NCBI RefSeq assembly: GCF_008729015.1
Contig: NZ_RKSM01000001.1
Location: forward strand, 992,001 to 1,056,000
Origin: Haloarcula sp. CBA1129
GTDB lineage: Archaea; Halobacteriota; Halobacteria; Halobacteriales; Haloarculaceae
DNA: 64,000 nucleotides
Reading direction: 5' to 3'
The notes beneath the pieces are model-generated. The model was not told where the DNA came from, made no database searches, and worked only from the letters and a program-made list of their open reading frames with translations. This document shows positions 26,863 to 35,766 of the stretch, one piece after another. Position 1 is the first letter of the stretch, and each line of letters opens with the position of its first letter. A program made the position numbers and the translations under genes.

Positions 26863-27127
26863 GTGGAAACTATACCCGACTACGAACAATTCGAGCACCC
26901 CAACTCGCATAGGATCGAGACAACCGACAAGCGCAGACAGTCGCCGTCAACGAGTCTCAAGCCGAGAAATTCTCCGGGACTTCAAAACGGCTGACATCGT
27001 TGTAGCATTGCCCGAGGATTCGTACTTCGTACACCGGCTTTCCGGTGAAAATTTGCGCCTACTACCGCGTTTAGCTCAGTTCCCCTGGGCTGGGAAACTG
27101 TCACTCCAGAACTATAGCAAGCAATGA
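26863..27127 (+). pseudogene. Frameshifted paralog of the small gene at 28052
   Basis: From GTG 26863 the reading ETIPDYEQFEHPN matches ETVPDYERFERE of the intact gene at 28052-28315. After a frameshift the frame ending at TGA 27125-27127 reads SREILRDFKTADIVVALPED, YFVHRLSGENL. This parallels SREVVTSLLEAGVVEPIPEQ and LQHIPSGKC in the intact copy. Neither half alone is a full protein. Confidence 0.55.
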
Positions 27128-27128
27128 G

Positions 27129-27407
27129 TTAGTCGTCAGGGTTCGCCGGGCCGATGTACTTGGATTTGATCCTGTCGCCGTCCCGCCATTGCCAGTACCG
27201 ATAGCGATTGTCATTGATTTCCTTCACTGTGACTGATGCCCCAGCTGGGACATCATCTGGTCGATCATCAGGTTCGTTTTTTGTTGCCTCCTTTTCGTCT
27301 TCGTGTCTGTCTTGATGCTCAGCAAGTGACTCAGCATACTTGGCGAGTACCCGGAGTTGGTCTGCTGATAGTGACCGACACTCGTCGGTGAGCCCTGACG
27401 GTAGCAT
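27129..27407 (-). CDS. DUF6788-like small haloarchaeal protein
   Basis: 92 aa. N-terminal helix (MLPSGLTDECRSLSADQLRVLAKYAESLAEH), a charged linker, and a conserved end (GASVTVKEINDNRYRYWQWRDGD, then KSKYIGP). I recognise this as a plasmid-associated haloarchaeal family often annotated DUF6788; its function is unknown. The C-terminal part resembles a small nucleic-acid-binding beta fold, but that is inference. Confidence 0.65.
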   Translation of the reverse strand: MLPSGLTDECRSLSADQLRVLAKYAESLAEHQDRHEDEKEATKNEPDDRPDDVPAGASVTVKEINDNRYRYWQWRDGDRIKSKYIGPANPDD

Positions 27408-27562
27408 CGCCGGTGGGGTGGGTTCTTCAGGTATTAGTGTGGCTCTTACCTAATCTGGCGAAACAACTATTCGGTATGTGATATGGGCCAATACTGACTG
27501 CTGAATATAGAGGATAGTTTCAGCACGCAATCTTGAAGTCAGGACATAGAGTGAGATGCTAT

Positions 27563-27907
27563 ATGAGCAACAACATTTCACTTGATCGACGGACGTTGGT
27601 CGGGGTCACGAATACTGACGACGGGGAAGTGAGTGGGGACACGAAGTTCCATTTTGAACAGGACGGTAACCGAATCTACGCCCACTACGAGGGTGGTGAT
27701 GTAGTGGATGGACATCTTGTTGGAACTGTTGAGGGGAATCGGTGGGACATCCGATACACGCAGATTAATCGAAACCACGAGACTGCAACGGGCCACTCTG
27801 TCGGTGTAATCGAAGTTCTTGAAGATGGCCGCCTGCGAGTTGAAGATGAGTGGGAGTGGGAATCACAGAAAGGTAGCGGTGAAACAGTCCTCGAAGAAGT
27901 CAGATGA
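27563..27907 (+). CDS. Small conserved beta-rich protein (often mislabelled N-acetylglutamate synthase)
   Basis: 114 aa from ATG 27563; an upstream GTG-type extension is unlikely because it lacks haloarchaeal composition. The chain is a run of beta strands: RRTLVGVTNTDDGEVSGDTKF, NRIYAHYEGGDVVDGHLVGTV, NRWDIRYTQINRNHETATGH, RLRVEDEWEWES. Relatives in haloarchaea and bacteria are small calycin-like proteins whose database name N-acetylglutamate synthase is not supported by any acetyltransferase motif. Confidence 0.6.
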   Translation: MSNNISLDRRTLVGVTNTDDGEVSGDTKFHFEQDGNRIYAHYEGGDVVDGHLVGTVEGNRWDIRYTQINRNHETATGHSVGVIEVLEDGRLRVEDEWEWESQKGSGETVLEEVR

Positions 27908-28051
27908 GGTAGCTCCTGAGTGCGTAAGATACGCGCCTTGTATCTTGCACTGGCCGACCAACCAATCTCCCGATAGATTCCGCTGTTTCACTCTCTTCGG
28001 TAAGAGCCACTCCGATTTTGTGTCCCCCAGTCGAGTGAGGGATTCTCCACT

Positions 28052-28315
28052 ATGGACCCGACCGAAACAGTTCCAGACTACGAGCGTTTCGAGCGTGAAC
28101 AGATTGCACAGGACCGCGACCGACAGCGTCCCGATACCGTCGAGATTGACGAGCCACGGAGCCGTGAGGTCGTTACCAGTCTGCTTGAAGCGGGCGTGGT
28201 TGAGCCGATTCCAGAGCAAGAAGTCTTGCAGCACATCCCGTCCGGCAAGTGCTTCGACTCGGACTTGGCGCTGGTGTACTTTCACGAGGGTTGGGAGGCC
28301 GGAAGCGAGGGGTAG
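28052..28315 (+). CDS. Small hypothetical protein with a decayed paralog nearby
   Basis: 87 aa: MDPTETVPDYERFERE, a charged stretch RDRDRQRPDTVEID, then EVVTSLLEAGVVEPIPEQEVLQHIPSGKCF and ALVYFHEGWEAG. Acidic and probably real. A frameshifted homolog lies at 26863-27127, so this family occurs twice beside the origin. Function unknown. Confidence 0.6.
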   Translation: MDPTETVPDYERFEREQIAQDRDRQRPDTVEIDEPRSREVVTSLLEAGVVEPIPEQEVLQHIPSGKCFDSDLALVYFHEGWEAGSEG

Positions 28316-28465
28316 CCAACTCGCAGGCTAACCAACACACTGCCTCATATCCCACTCGGTGTTGGTTAGTGGCAAGGTCCCTTCTCACTGAGCTACAGCG
28401 TCGATTTTCTGTACCCCAGTGGCAGTGCGGGGGCGTACCCGAGAGTGCGTCCCGGAAACAGACCA

Positions 28466-29425
28466 ATGTCAACGATACAGTCAGACACTCCAGAGCAGTC
28501 CAGTCAGCAGAGCACCTGCACATTCGACGATTCGGACTCCCGAGACGACGAGATGCGCGAGCAGCTTGACTCGTGGGTCGAGGATCTTGTCGACCTCACG
28601 AATGAGGCACAGGCCAGCGAGCAGTTCCAGCAGTGGCTTGACGTGCAGTCGAAGTTCCACGACTACAGCGCTCGGAACACCCTTCTGATCAAGCTCCAGT
28701 GTCCCGAGGCAACGCGGGTCGCCGGTTACCAGACCTGGAAAGACGAGTTCGACCGGTACGTCCAGAGCGGTGAGGATGCAATCTGGATCTGGGCTCCGAT
28801 CATTACGAAGAAGTGTCCTGCATGCGGCAACTCGCCATCGTATCACGAGAACACGGAGTGTGAGTACGACGAGACAGACCCCGAGCAGTGGCGTCGAGGG
28901 CTAGTCGGATTCCGGCCAACGTCGGTGTTCGATGTCTCCCAGACTGAAGGCGAGCCGCTTCCCGAACTGGAGACGGAAGCTCACGGCGACCCGGATGGAC
29001 TCGTTGAGGACCTGTTGGATGCAACCGACGAGATCGGCGTCGACGCACGAATCGTTGCTCCAGCGGAGTGGGAGCATGGGTCTGCTCGGGGCGGCTGCCA
29101 GCGTCGGAGCGTCGTGACTACGAATCCAATGGTCGAAGCGGTCGACCGGGATAATCGGGCCGCTCTTGCGAGTACACTCATCCACGAGTTCGCCCACGCT
29201 GCTCTTCACTTTGACGTCGACGATGAGACGGAGCGCTCGAAGCGAGAGGTCGAAGCCGAGGCGGTCGCCTACGTCGTGAGTCGCCATTTCGAGTTGGACC
29301 CCGACAACTCGGCGTTCTACTTGGCGGCGTGGGACGGCGATGCTCCCGAGACGTTGCAGGACCGGCTGAACCGTATCTCAGTGACTGCGGCGGAGCTGAT
29401 CGACGCCGTCGAAGGTGAGAGCTGA
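28466..29425 (+). CDS. ArdC-like / ImmA-IrrE-type zinc metalloprotease
   Basis: 319 aa from ATG 28466 (a GTG at 28445 would add seven residues). The N-terminal domain (about 35-150: QFQQWLDVQSKFHDYSARNTLLI, VAGYQTWKDEF) is the ssDNA-binding ArdC_N pattern. A possible zinc knuckle follows (CPACGNSPSYHENTEC). The protease motif HEFAH is at 240-244 with a downstream glutamate in EVEAEAVAYVVSRHF. Such proteins are carried by plasmids and conjugative elements, where they protect incoming DNA. Its place beside the origin suits that role. Confidence 0.75.
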   Translation: MSTIQSDTPEQSSQQSTCTFDDSDSRDDEMREQLDSWVEDLVDLTNEAQASEQFQQWLDVQSKFHDYSARNTLLIKLQCPEATRVAGYQTWKDEFDRYVQSGEDAIWIWAPIITKKCPACGNSPSYHENTECEYDETDPEQWRRGLVGFRPTSVFDVSQTEGEPLPELETEAHGDPDGLVEDLLDATDEIGVDARIVAPAEWEHGSARGGCQRRSVVTTNPMVEAVDRDNRAALASTLIHEFAHAALHFDVDDETERSKREVEAEAVAYVVSRHFELDPDNSAFYLAAWDGDAPETLQDRLNRISVTAAELIDAVEGES

Positions 29426-29530
29426 GAAGGTGCGGTGTCTTTCCAGACGTGCTTGAGAGCCGTATTTTGTCTTCCTTGCTGGGTGGAGAGAGTCAAGTAT
29501 CCGTTCAACACCGATACCACAGCCGAGAGA

Positions 29531-29705
29531 AGTAAACCCACACATCGAACACCTCTTCGAAGTGTTCTGGGGGTCAACTCGGACAGCTGTTACGTCCTGT
29601 TCTCTGGCCTTGCACGCGACGTACTCGTTGAAGCGACGGAACGCCACAGGGGATACCACTACGCCTCTGGTAGGTTCTCACGGATATCAATCAGGTCCGT
29701 CCAAG
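29531..29705 (-). pseudogene. TnpB (IS200/IS605, IS1341-type) remnant
   Basis: The - strand reads DLIDIRENLPEA, an in-frame TAG, WYPLW, then after a frameshift AFRRFNEYVACKAREQD and VDPQNTSKRCSMCGFT. This is the C-terminal part of TnpB up to the first CxxC of its zinc ribbon. The rest of the ribbon, the N-terminus and both element ends are gone. Confidence 0.65.
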
Positions 29706-29904
29706 AATAACGAAAACGGACGGGGACTCCGATCCAAAGTGGCCACATCTATGACTGAAAAATCTCAGCATGACATGATTTCCCGCAAGGCTCAAAGGAC
29801 AACTGAGTGCCAATCATATCTCACCTATGAGGGGGAACAATCTCCGATACCGGGTATCAATCAATGTATCTTCCCCATACAACTCTGTGAAGAACTGCCG
29901 AGAA

Positions 29905-31110
29905 TCAGGGTGGTTCGAGACAGACCAGCGACGAATCGTCCTCATTGTGTGATTCACAGGCGACGAACAGCGCCCCATCACCGACGGCGAGTCCCTGAAT
30001 ACCACCACTCTCGATGGTATGAGTCCATCGTGTTGCACCAACCCTTATTCCTCCGACCCCGACACCACCTGATAGATCGAATGCGTGAACATCACCTTTC
30101 ACCGGAGCATAAATGGTGTCGCCGGCCGCGACAGGGGCCGCGTTATCGAAGTCTGCGCTCACCTGCCAGTGACGGTTCCTGTCGTAGACTCGGAGCGACG
30201 AAAGTGATTCCCAGCCCGTACTGTATACCCACGACCCAGCGTAGACGGGCGGTGATCCGGTGTGGCTCTCGGTGGCTATCCAGTCGTTGATGCCGGCGTT
30301 GGCTCCATCTTGTAGGTTCCGAAGTGGGCCACTGAACGTGCTGACAACGATGCCGTTGTCCGTCGGTACTATTGCTTCAATCTGGCTCCCTACTTTACGA
30401 CGCCAGCGTTCTCCCGGCTCTTCTTCGGTGCCATTGAGGGAATATGCATACACCTCGCCGCCGACAGTACCAATATATAATCGAGGGCTGCGGAACGCTA
30501 TTGTCCTAACCGCACCGAATACATCGATCTGCCAGTGCTCGTCACCGTTCGCTGGGTCAAGCGCGTGAACGGTCCCATCGTCGTTTGCGACGAGTACGAA
30601 CGGTTCGCTGACGAGTCGACCGGTGATCGGATGGGGCGGACTGTGGATGTGGCCGGCACCAGTCAGAGACCATAGCTTATCGCCAGTGTCAGCATCGACA
30701 GCGAAAACCGTGTCATCATCGCTCGTCGTAACGTAGACGATACCGTCGTGGACCGCCGGGGGTGAGGGCCAAGGATGCTGGGTCGGTGCAAATTGCCATA
30801 ACTCCTCACCCGATTCTCCATCGAGCGCGAGCAGCCCCTCTGCATCCGGTGCGAAGACTATCCCGTCCACAATGGCCGGCGTTCTGATATCCGAACCAAT
30901 ATCGGCGGCCCACCGCTCTCGGACGTCCCTTCGGGGTGCTACGGCATCGGGTGTAAACGCCGTGTTGTGGGGATTGTGGCGGGGCATTGGCCAGTCAGTC
31001 GTCGTATCGCTCCCGGGTGAGAACTGCGATTCGCTGGATTCGAGACAGCCGGCGGTTCCGATGAGAGCCACGCCACTAAGGCTGCCGAGAAGTTCGCGCC
31101 TGGAGGGCAT
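29905..31110 (-). CDS. Tat-exported PQQ-like beta-propeller lipoprotein
   Basis: 401 aa from ATG 31110, the start that places SRRELLG directly at the N-terminus; an upstream extension to 31164 is not needed. The Tat twin arginine is at 4-5 and a lipobox cysteine is at 22 (GTAGC). The mature protein has repeated propeller blades: GIVFAPDAEGLLALDGESGEELW, DTVFAVDADTGDKLW, GTVHALDPANGDEHW. Such propellers anchor at the outer face of the membrane and often bind PQQ or act as scaffolds. No catalytic residues are evident. Confidence 0.82.
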   Translation of the reverse strand: MPSRRELLGSLSGVALIGTAGCLESSESQFSPGSDTTTDWPMPRHNPHNTAFTPDAVAPRRDVRERWAADIGSDIRTPAIVDGIVFAPDAEGLLALDGESGEELWQFAPTQHPWPSPPAVHDGIVYVTTSDDDTVFAVDADTGDKLWSLTGAGHIHSPPHPITGRLVSEPFVLVANDDGTVHALDPANGDEHWQIDVFGAVRTIAFRSPRLYIGTVGGEVYAYSLNGTEEEPGERWRRKVGSQIEAIVPTDNGIVVSTFSGPLRNLQDGANAGINDWIATESHTGSPPVYAGSWVYSTGWESLSSLRVYDRNRHWQVSADFDNAAPVAAGDTIYAPVKGDVHAFDLSGGVGVGGIRVGATRWTHTIESGGIQGLAVGDGALFVACESHNEDDSSLVCLEPP

Positions 31111-31298
31111 CATTTGGAATGTGATCCTATATGTGAAGGTCTTTCTGGGTTCTCTCCACGCCATACCATCGGTGGCCTGTTCCCTGACTTAGATGGGGTA
31201 ATCTACACAGGAAAGTAGTTTTTGCCGCGCCTGCCAGCTGGGCGCGCCGGTCGGTGCGCTCGGTATTCTCCATGTCTTCAGAAGCGCGACACTCCTAG

Positions 31299-32045
31299 TC
31301 AGCGGCGGCTGTAGGCGATGCACAGCAGGCTGAGTATATCGGGTTCCTCCATCGCGAGCCGTTCGTAATTGATGCTTACTCGCTTGGATTCACCGTCGGC
31401 GTTCGCGAGGACTACTCGTATCAATCCAAACTGCGGAACGTCGACGTCCCGATAGAGATGCTGGATAACGACTTCCGGAATCCAGACTTGGACCGATATA
31501 TCGAACGCTTCGAGCAGTACGAGCCATCGGTCGGGATGCTCAGCGATGCATACGACCGGCAGGAAGCACGACGGTACAACCAAGCTGCACGGGAACTGAA
31601 ACGGAAGTTTCCGGGAGCGGAGGTCATCATCGTCCCGAAGTGCCACGAGGCAATTGAGGAGATCGACGATGATATCGTGTTAGGCTATCCGATGGGGTAC
31701 TCTGACCAGACTGCTGACGAGTACACGGATATCGTGGATTGGCGAGGTCGGCGCGTGCATCTGCTGGGGGCAAGCAGTTCCCCGTAATTCCCCGTGATAG
31801 AGGAGCTAACACAGCCGCGTGTCACTGGAGAAGAGCCAGCCGATATCGTCGGCGTGGACTGGAACGGAGTCCATCTGGCGGCGCTGCATGGCAAATACTT
31901 CTCACCACACGGGTACGGGAGTGCGGGCCACCTCTCAATCCGGGAGACGGTTCAAGACAGCTTGCGACACATCAGATCATACTGGAAATCGCGGGGTGTA
32001 TGGCCCACTACAGAGACCGATCGGAATCCGCTAACAGCGGAACCG
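31299..32045 (+). pseudogene. DUF6610-like gene, start lost and internal stop
   Basis: The frame from 31299 reads AEYIGFLHREPFVIDAYSLGF, YSYQSKLRNVDVPIEMLDND, FPGAEVIIVPKCHEAI, DIVDWRGRRVHLLG, then TAA at 31785-31787. It continues in the same frame: IEELTQPRVTGEEPADIVGVDWNG and SLRHIRSYWKSRGVWP. No start codon precedes the conserved first segment. I recognise the pattern as the haloarchaeal DUF6610 family common on plasmids and proviruses; function unknown. The frame runs without a stop into the next broken gene. Confidence 0.55.
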
Positions 32046-32953
32046 ATGGACCCCGTCTGGGCCGCTGATGGCACGAGAGCGACCGGAACAAGCGCGGAGA
32101 CTCGTTTCGAGACCGAATCCCAGTACACCCCAGAGGCGTGCCGGTATCACCTGTACATCGCCCGCGCCTGTCATGGGCTCACGGTGCTGCCCTAGTGCGG
32201 AAGCTCCTCGGCCTCGAGGACGCCATCGCGATGGACATCGTCGAACCGTATCGTGGCGCTGGTGGCTGGCAGTTCAGCCCCAACAAACCAGGCTGTACAC
32301 CGGACTCACTCCATGACTCTGAGTTCATCCACGAAGTCTACACCGCAGCTGATTCGGAGTACACTGGTGGCGTTACCACGCCGGTTCTCTGGGACCGGGA
32401 CGAGGAGACTATCGTCAACAACGAGTCCATCGAGATCATGGAGATGCTCGCGACGGCGTTCGCCGACCACAGCGATGAGTACGACCTGTATCCTGCGACG
32501 ACGCGTGACCGCATCGATGCGGTCATCGAGGAGTTGCACGAACCAATTCTCAAGGGGGCGTACACTGCTGGGTTTGCCGACTCTCAGGAGATATACAAGC
32601 GGGCGGTCGATTCCATGTTCGACGCCCTCGACTACTGGGAGGCCGTACTCGAGGACCAGCGGTTCCACGCCGGGGATTCGCTGACGCTCGCCGACCTCCG
32701 ACTATTTCCTGCACTCGTCCGTCTCGATCCCGTCTACTACACGCACTTCAAGTGTAACGTCCGGCGCCTCGTCGATTATCCGAACCTCTGGGCGTACACG
32801 CGGGACATCTACCAACACGACGGCATCTCGGAGACCGTGAATCTCGACCACATCAAGCAGCACTATTACCGGAGCCACACGGACATCAACCCGACCGGAT
32901 TCGTCCCAGTCGGGCCCGACATCGACTTTACCGCGAGCTACGACCGGGAATGA
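32046..32953 (+). pseudogene. Glutathionyl-hydroquinone reductase-like (Xi GST) gene, frameshifted in the CPWA motif
   Basis: From ATG 32046 the frame gives ETESQYTPEACRYHLYIARAC, then reads CHGLTVLP and stops at 32193-32195. The next frame supplies WAHGAALVRKLLGLEDAIAM, GCTPDSLHDSEFIHEVYTAAD, TPVLWDRDEETIVNNESIEIM and the helical GST C-domain, to TGA at 32951-32953. One missing base at about 32170, in the codon for Pro of the catalytic C-P-W-A motif, splits the gene. Xi-class enzymes use this cysteine to reduce glutathionyl- or other thiol-quinone conjugates; haloarchaea use gamma-glutamylcysteine instead of glutathione. Confidence 0.7.
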
Positions 32954-33013
32954 GTGTGTACGCTGGGTTGTGGCTCCGCATGTTCGAAGTCACTGGAAGT
33001 AGAGACAGTATAC

Positions 33014-34453
33014 ATGAACCGTTCTAACTCGCCGGAAACGGGGTTCATCGATCCGAGTGGCGCTAACGACGAAGCCGTACGCGACCTCGCTGAGAACGTT
33101 CTAGACCAGCTCCTTGACCAGCTTGGGACAGCAGAAGACCGATCGCCGTTACCAAACGAGTCAACTATCCCATCTGTTACACTTCCTGAGTCTCCACGCT
33201 CTGAGGGCGACCTTCTCGGAGATCTTGAGACAATCGTCGAGGGCTCGATGAACCCTGCACATCCAGGATACATCGGCCATATGGACACGATCCCCACGAC
33301 GATGTCGGTGCTGGGTGATCTCGTCGCTTCGGCGGTCAACAACAATCTGCTAAGTGTGGAGATGTCACCGGTATTCTCGGAACTTGAGGTACAACTCATC
33401 GAGACTATCGCCAGTGAGTTCGGACTCGGTCCAAACCCCGGCGGGGTACTCACCAGTGGCGGGTCGCTCGCGAACCTCCACGCGCTTGCAGTCGCCCGCA
33501 ACCACACGTTCGACGTTCACGAAGACGGACTCACCGGACTGGACAGCGAGCCAGTGCTATTCACCTCTGGGGTGTCACACACATCACTACAGAAGGCCGC
33601 AATGCTACTCGGACTCGGGACCGAGAGCGTCGTCACGGTCGAGACGGACGCGGACTCGCGGATGAAACCAAGCGCACTGACCGAGGCGGTCGAACAGACG
33701 AAACGAGACGGTCGTACGCCATTCTGCGTCGTCGCCACCGCTGGGACGACGACGACTGGGAACATCGACCCGCTCCCAGCGCTCCGTGACATCGCGGAGC
33801 AACACGACCTGTGGCTCCACGTAGACGCAGCCTACGGCGGTGCGCTGGTCTTCTCCGAAGCTGAACGCGGTCGACTGGACGGAATAGAGGCCGCAGACTC
33901 GGTGACGTTCAACCCCCAGAAGTGGTGTTACGTCGCGAAGACGTGTGCGATGGCACTCTTCGGGAACGTCGACGTGCTTCAGATGGACTTCCGAGTCGGG
34001 GCACCCTACATGGGTGACGATGATGCAATCCCGAACCTCGGCGAACTTAGTGTCCAAGGCACCCGGCGGGCGGATGTGCTGAAGCTCTGGCTCACCTTCC
34101 AGCACCTCGGCCGGGACGGACTCGAACAGCTGATCGACGAGAGCTATCGGTTGACTGCCGTGCTTCGCAGCCGCGTGGCCGAACACGATGCGCTGGAGCT
34201 GGCGAGCGACCCGGAGATGAACTTGGTCTGTTTCCGTGCCGCGCCCGACTGGTGTCCGCCGGAGGAACGTGACGCGCTAAACGAGCGACTCCAGCGGACG
34301 CTACTGGCTGAGCATGACGTCTTCGTTTCGCTCCCGACCTATCGTGACAACCGCTGGCTGCGTGTCGTGTTACTGAACCCGTTCACCGACGAGAAGACAC
34401 TCGACAGACTGCTCGACGGGATTGAGGCAGTTCTGGACGCACAACAGACGTAG
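33014..34453 (+). CDS. PLP-dependent group II decarboxylase (aromatic/diaminobutyrate decarboxylase-like)
   Basis: 479 aa from ATG 33014; the upstream in-frame segment from 32954 is Cys-rich and unlike the family. Fold-type I signatures: GVLTSGGSLANLHAL, VVATAGTTTTGNIDPL, Asp 271 in LHVDAAYGGAL that pairs with the pyridine nitrogen, and Lys 303 in FNPQKWCYV as the Schiff-base lysine. The N-terminal segment NPAHPGYIGHMDTIPTTMSVLGD contacts the cofactor. It would decarboxylate an amino acid (tyrosine, tryptophan, glutamate or 2,4-diaminobutyrate). Sequence alone does not fix the substrate. Confidence 0.85.
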   Translation: MNRSNSPETGFIDPSGANDEAVRDLAENVLDQLLDQLGTAEDRSPLPNESTIPSVTLPESPRSEGDLLGDLETIVEGSMNPAHPGYIGHMDTIPTTMSVLGDLVASAVNNNLLSVEMSPVFSELEVQLIETIASEFGLGPNPGGVLTSGGSLANLHALAVARNHTFDVHEDGLTGLDSEPVLFTSGVSHTSLQKAAMLLGLGTESVVTVETDADSRMKPSALTEAVEQTKRDGRTPFCVVATAGTTTTGNIDPLPALRDIAEQHDLWLHVDAAYGGALVFSEAERGRLDGIEAADSVTFNPQKWCYVAKTCAMALFGNVDVLQMDFRVGAPYMGDDDAIPNLGELSVQGTRRADVLKLWLTFQHLGRDGLEQLIDESYRLTAVLRSRVAEHDALELASDPEMNLVCFRAAPDWCPPEERDALNERLQRTLLAEHDVFVSLPTYRDNRWLRVVLLNPFTDEKTLDRLLDGIEAVLDAQQT

Positions 34454-34473
34454 CCTGCTCACTACCTTCCTGA

Positions 34474-34623
34474 CTGGCACGGACTCCCCGTACCGATACA
34501 GTCGAATCGGATTTCGACACTCACCTGCACGTAGAAATCGACTCTCTCGAAGACGATGGGATCGTTCACCGTCGTGTCGAGGAAGGCCCGCCCGTCGAGA
34601 CGCACACAGTCCTGCCCGTGTGA
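34474..34623 (+). pseudogene. Possible winged-helix regulator remnant
   Basis: An open frame without its own start ends at TGA 34621-34623 and reads DTHLHVEIDSLEDDGIVHRR then VEEGPPVETHTVLPV. The pattern recalls the wing and C-terminus of HxlR/PadR-like HTH proteins. Too short to be sure. Confidence 0.25.
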
Positions 34624-34668
34624 GCCACTTCAACGTCTATTTACTACCGGCGGGAAACGACACATTCG

Positions 34669-34968
34669 ATGCCCTCCATAATCCAAGACACCGTATTCAA
34701 AGAGCCTACTGGTGGTATTTTGGCACTTATCTACCTCGCTGGGGCTCTCCTCTTCATTGGCCAGTACGGATATTACGCAATTATAGCCAACTCCGCACCG
34801 GGCAATTTCGCACTGTTCTTGGGTGCCGGGTTTGGCTTATCCGGAATTGCGGAATCACTTCCGAAGCATCAACGACGGGCTGCTGGTGTCCTGCGTCTTG
34901 CCGCGGTCATCGTACTGACCGGTCTTCTCGCTGCTATCGCCTTTGCTCCCGAGTTCCTCAGTCTATAA
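34669..34968 (+). CDS. Small three-helix membrane protein
   Basis: 99 aa with three hydrophobic segments: ILALIYLAGALLFIGQYGYY (about 17-36), FALFLGAGFGLSGIA (about 47-61) and LRLAAVIVLTGLLAAIAFAP (about 75-94). The charged loop SLPKHQRRAAG lies between the last two. No catalytic motif and no family recognised. It stands alone between the decarboxylase and the broken parA. Confidence 0.55.
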   Translation: MPSIIQDTVFKEPTGGILALIYLAGALLFIGQYGYYAIIANSAPGNFALFLGAGFGLSGIAESLPKHQRRAAGVLRLAAVIVLTGLLAAIAFAPEFLSL

Positions 34969-34998
34969 TGAGTTTTTCTGTGTGAATTCATTGTCAAA

Positions 34999-35620
34999 AC
35001 GCTCGTAATCGATCTCGGCCCACAGGAGGCCCCACTCCCCTATATCTTAAGCGTTGACGACGACCGCGATGACGGCGCCGCGGACAACCATGTCCGGCAC
35101 ATGGTCGGCCGTGGCAAGGGGCCGTTTGAGGACCTGATCCGGGAGGACACCGGTGTCGACAACCTCGATGTCATCCCAGCCCACAACATGCTCTCATCGC
35201 TGGATACGACGATGCGCCGGGCCAAAGAGACTGAGGAACAGATGAATCCAGACGCCGAGTAGGTCAAAGAGGAACAACTGTACCAGCTGCTCGGCCGCAA
35301 CGGCATCCACGAACAGTATGATGTCATTATTTGCGACCCAAGGCATCCGAGGATCAGGGGCTTTACAACGCGGTCAGGGTCACACAGACGGTCCTCATCT
35401 CGGTCGAACTCTCAGGCAAGGGCTCGTCAGCATCAATGGCTTGGAGCAACTCATCGACGGTCTGGAAGACAACCCTGGTATCGAGGTGGGCGTCCTAGGA
35501 ATCGTGCCTGTCGCCTCCGGCGACACGACCGGTCAGAAGCAACACCTCGCGACGCTCCAAGAGGATATCGACTACGACGTTCCGGCGGTGTTCCGCAAGC
35601 GTGAGTCGCTTCCAGACTGA
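34999..35620 (+). pseudogene. ParA/Soj-type partition ATPase, degraded
   Basis: Three frames together give a ParA body. TLVIDLGPQEAPLPYIL (Walker A' strand onward) leads to DNLDVIPAHNMLSSLD, an in-frame TAG at 35260-35262, then YQLLGRNGIHEQYDVIICD (Walker B). A shift follows to ASEDQGLYNAVRVTQTVLISVELSGKG, and another to LVSINGLEQLIDGLEDNPG, VLGIVPVASGDTTGQK, YDVPAVFRKRESLPD. The N-terminal deviant Walker A and the C-terminus are missing. ParA normally segregates the plasmid or chromosome carrying it; here it cannot be functional. Confidence 0.65.
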
Positions 35621-35735
35621 CGGTCAGAATTGATTGTCGACAGAGGGGTTGACCAAAGTCGGTTGGTCGGCCATCGTGTCGGTGATAGAGTGTGTTGACT
35701 TCGCTGTACGTGTCGGGGTAGGCTCAGCCTAGGTG

Positions 35736-35746
35736 GCTTTATCTCC
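35736..35746 (+). promoter_or_regulatory. Promoter of the polysaccharide locus
   Basis: GGCTTTATCTC is a TATA-like element about 27 nt before ATG 35767, fitting a leaderless transcript that begins at the first gene of the oxidoreductase-epimerase-flippase run. Confidence 0.45.
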
Positions 35747-35766
35747 TTGAAGGATGACGGCATCGT

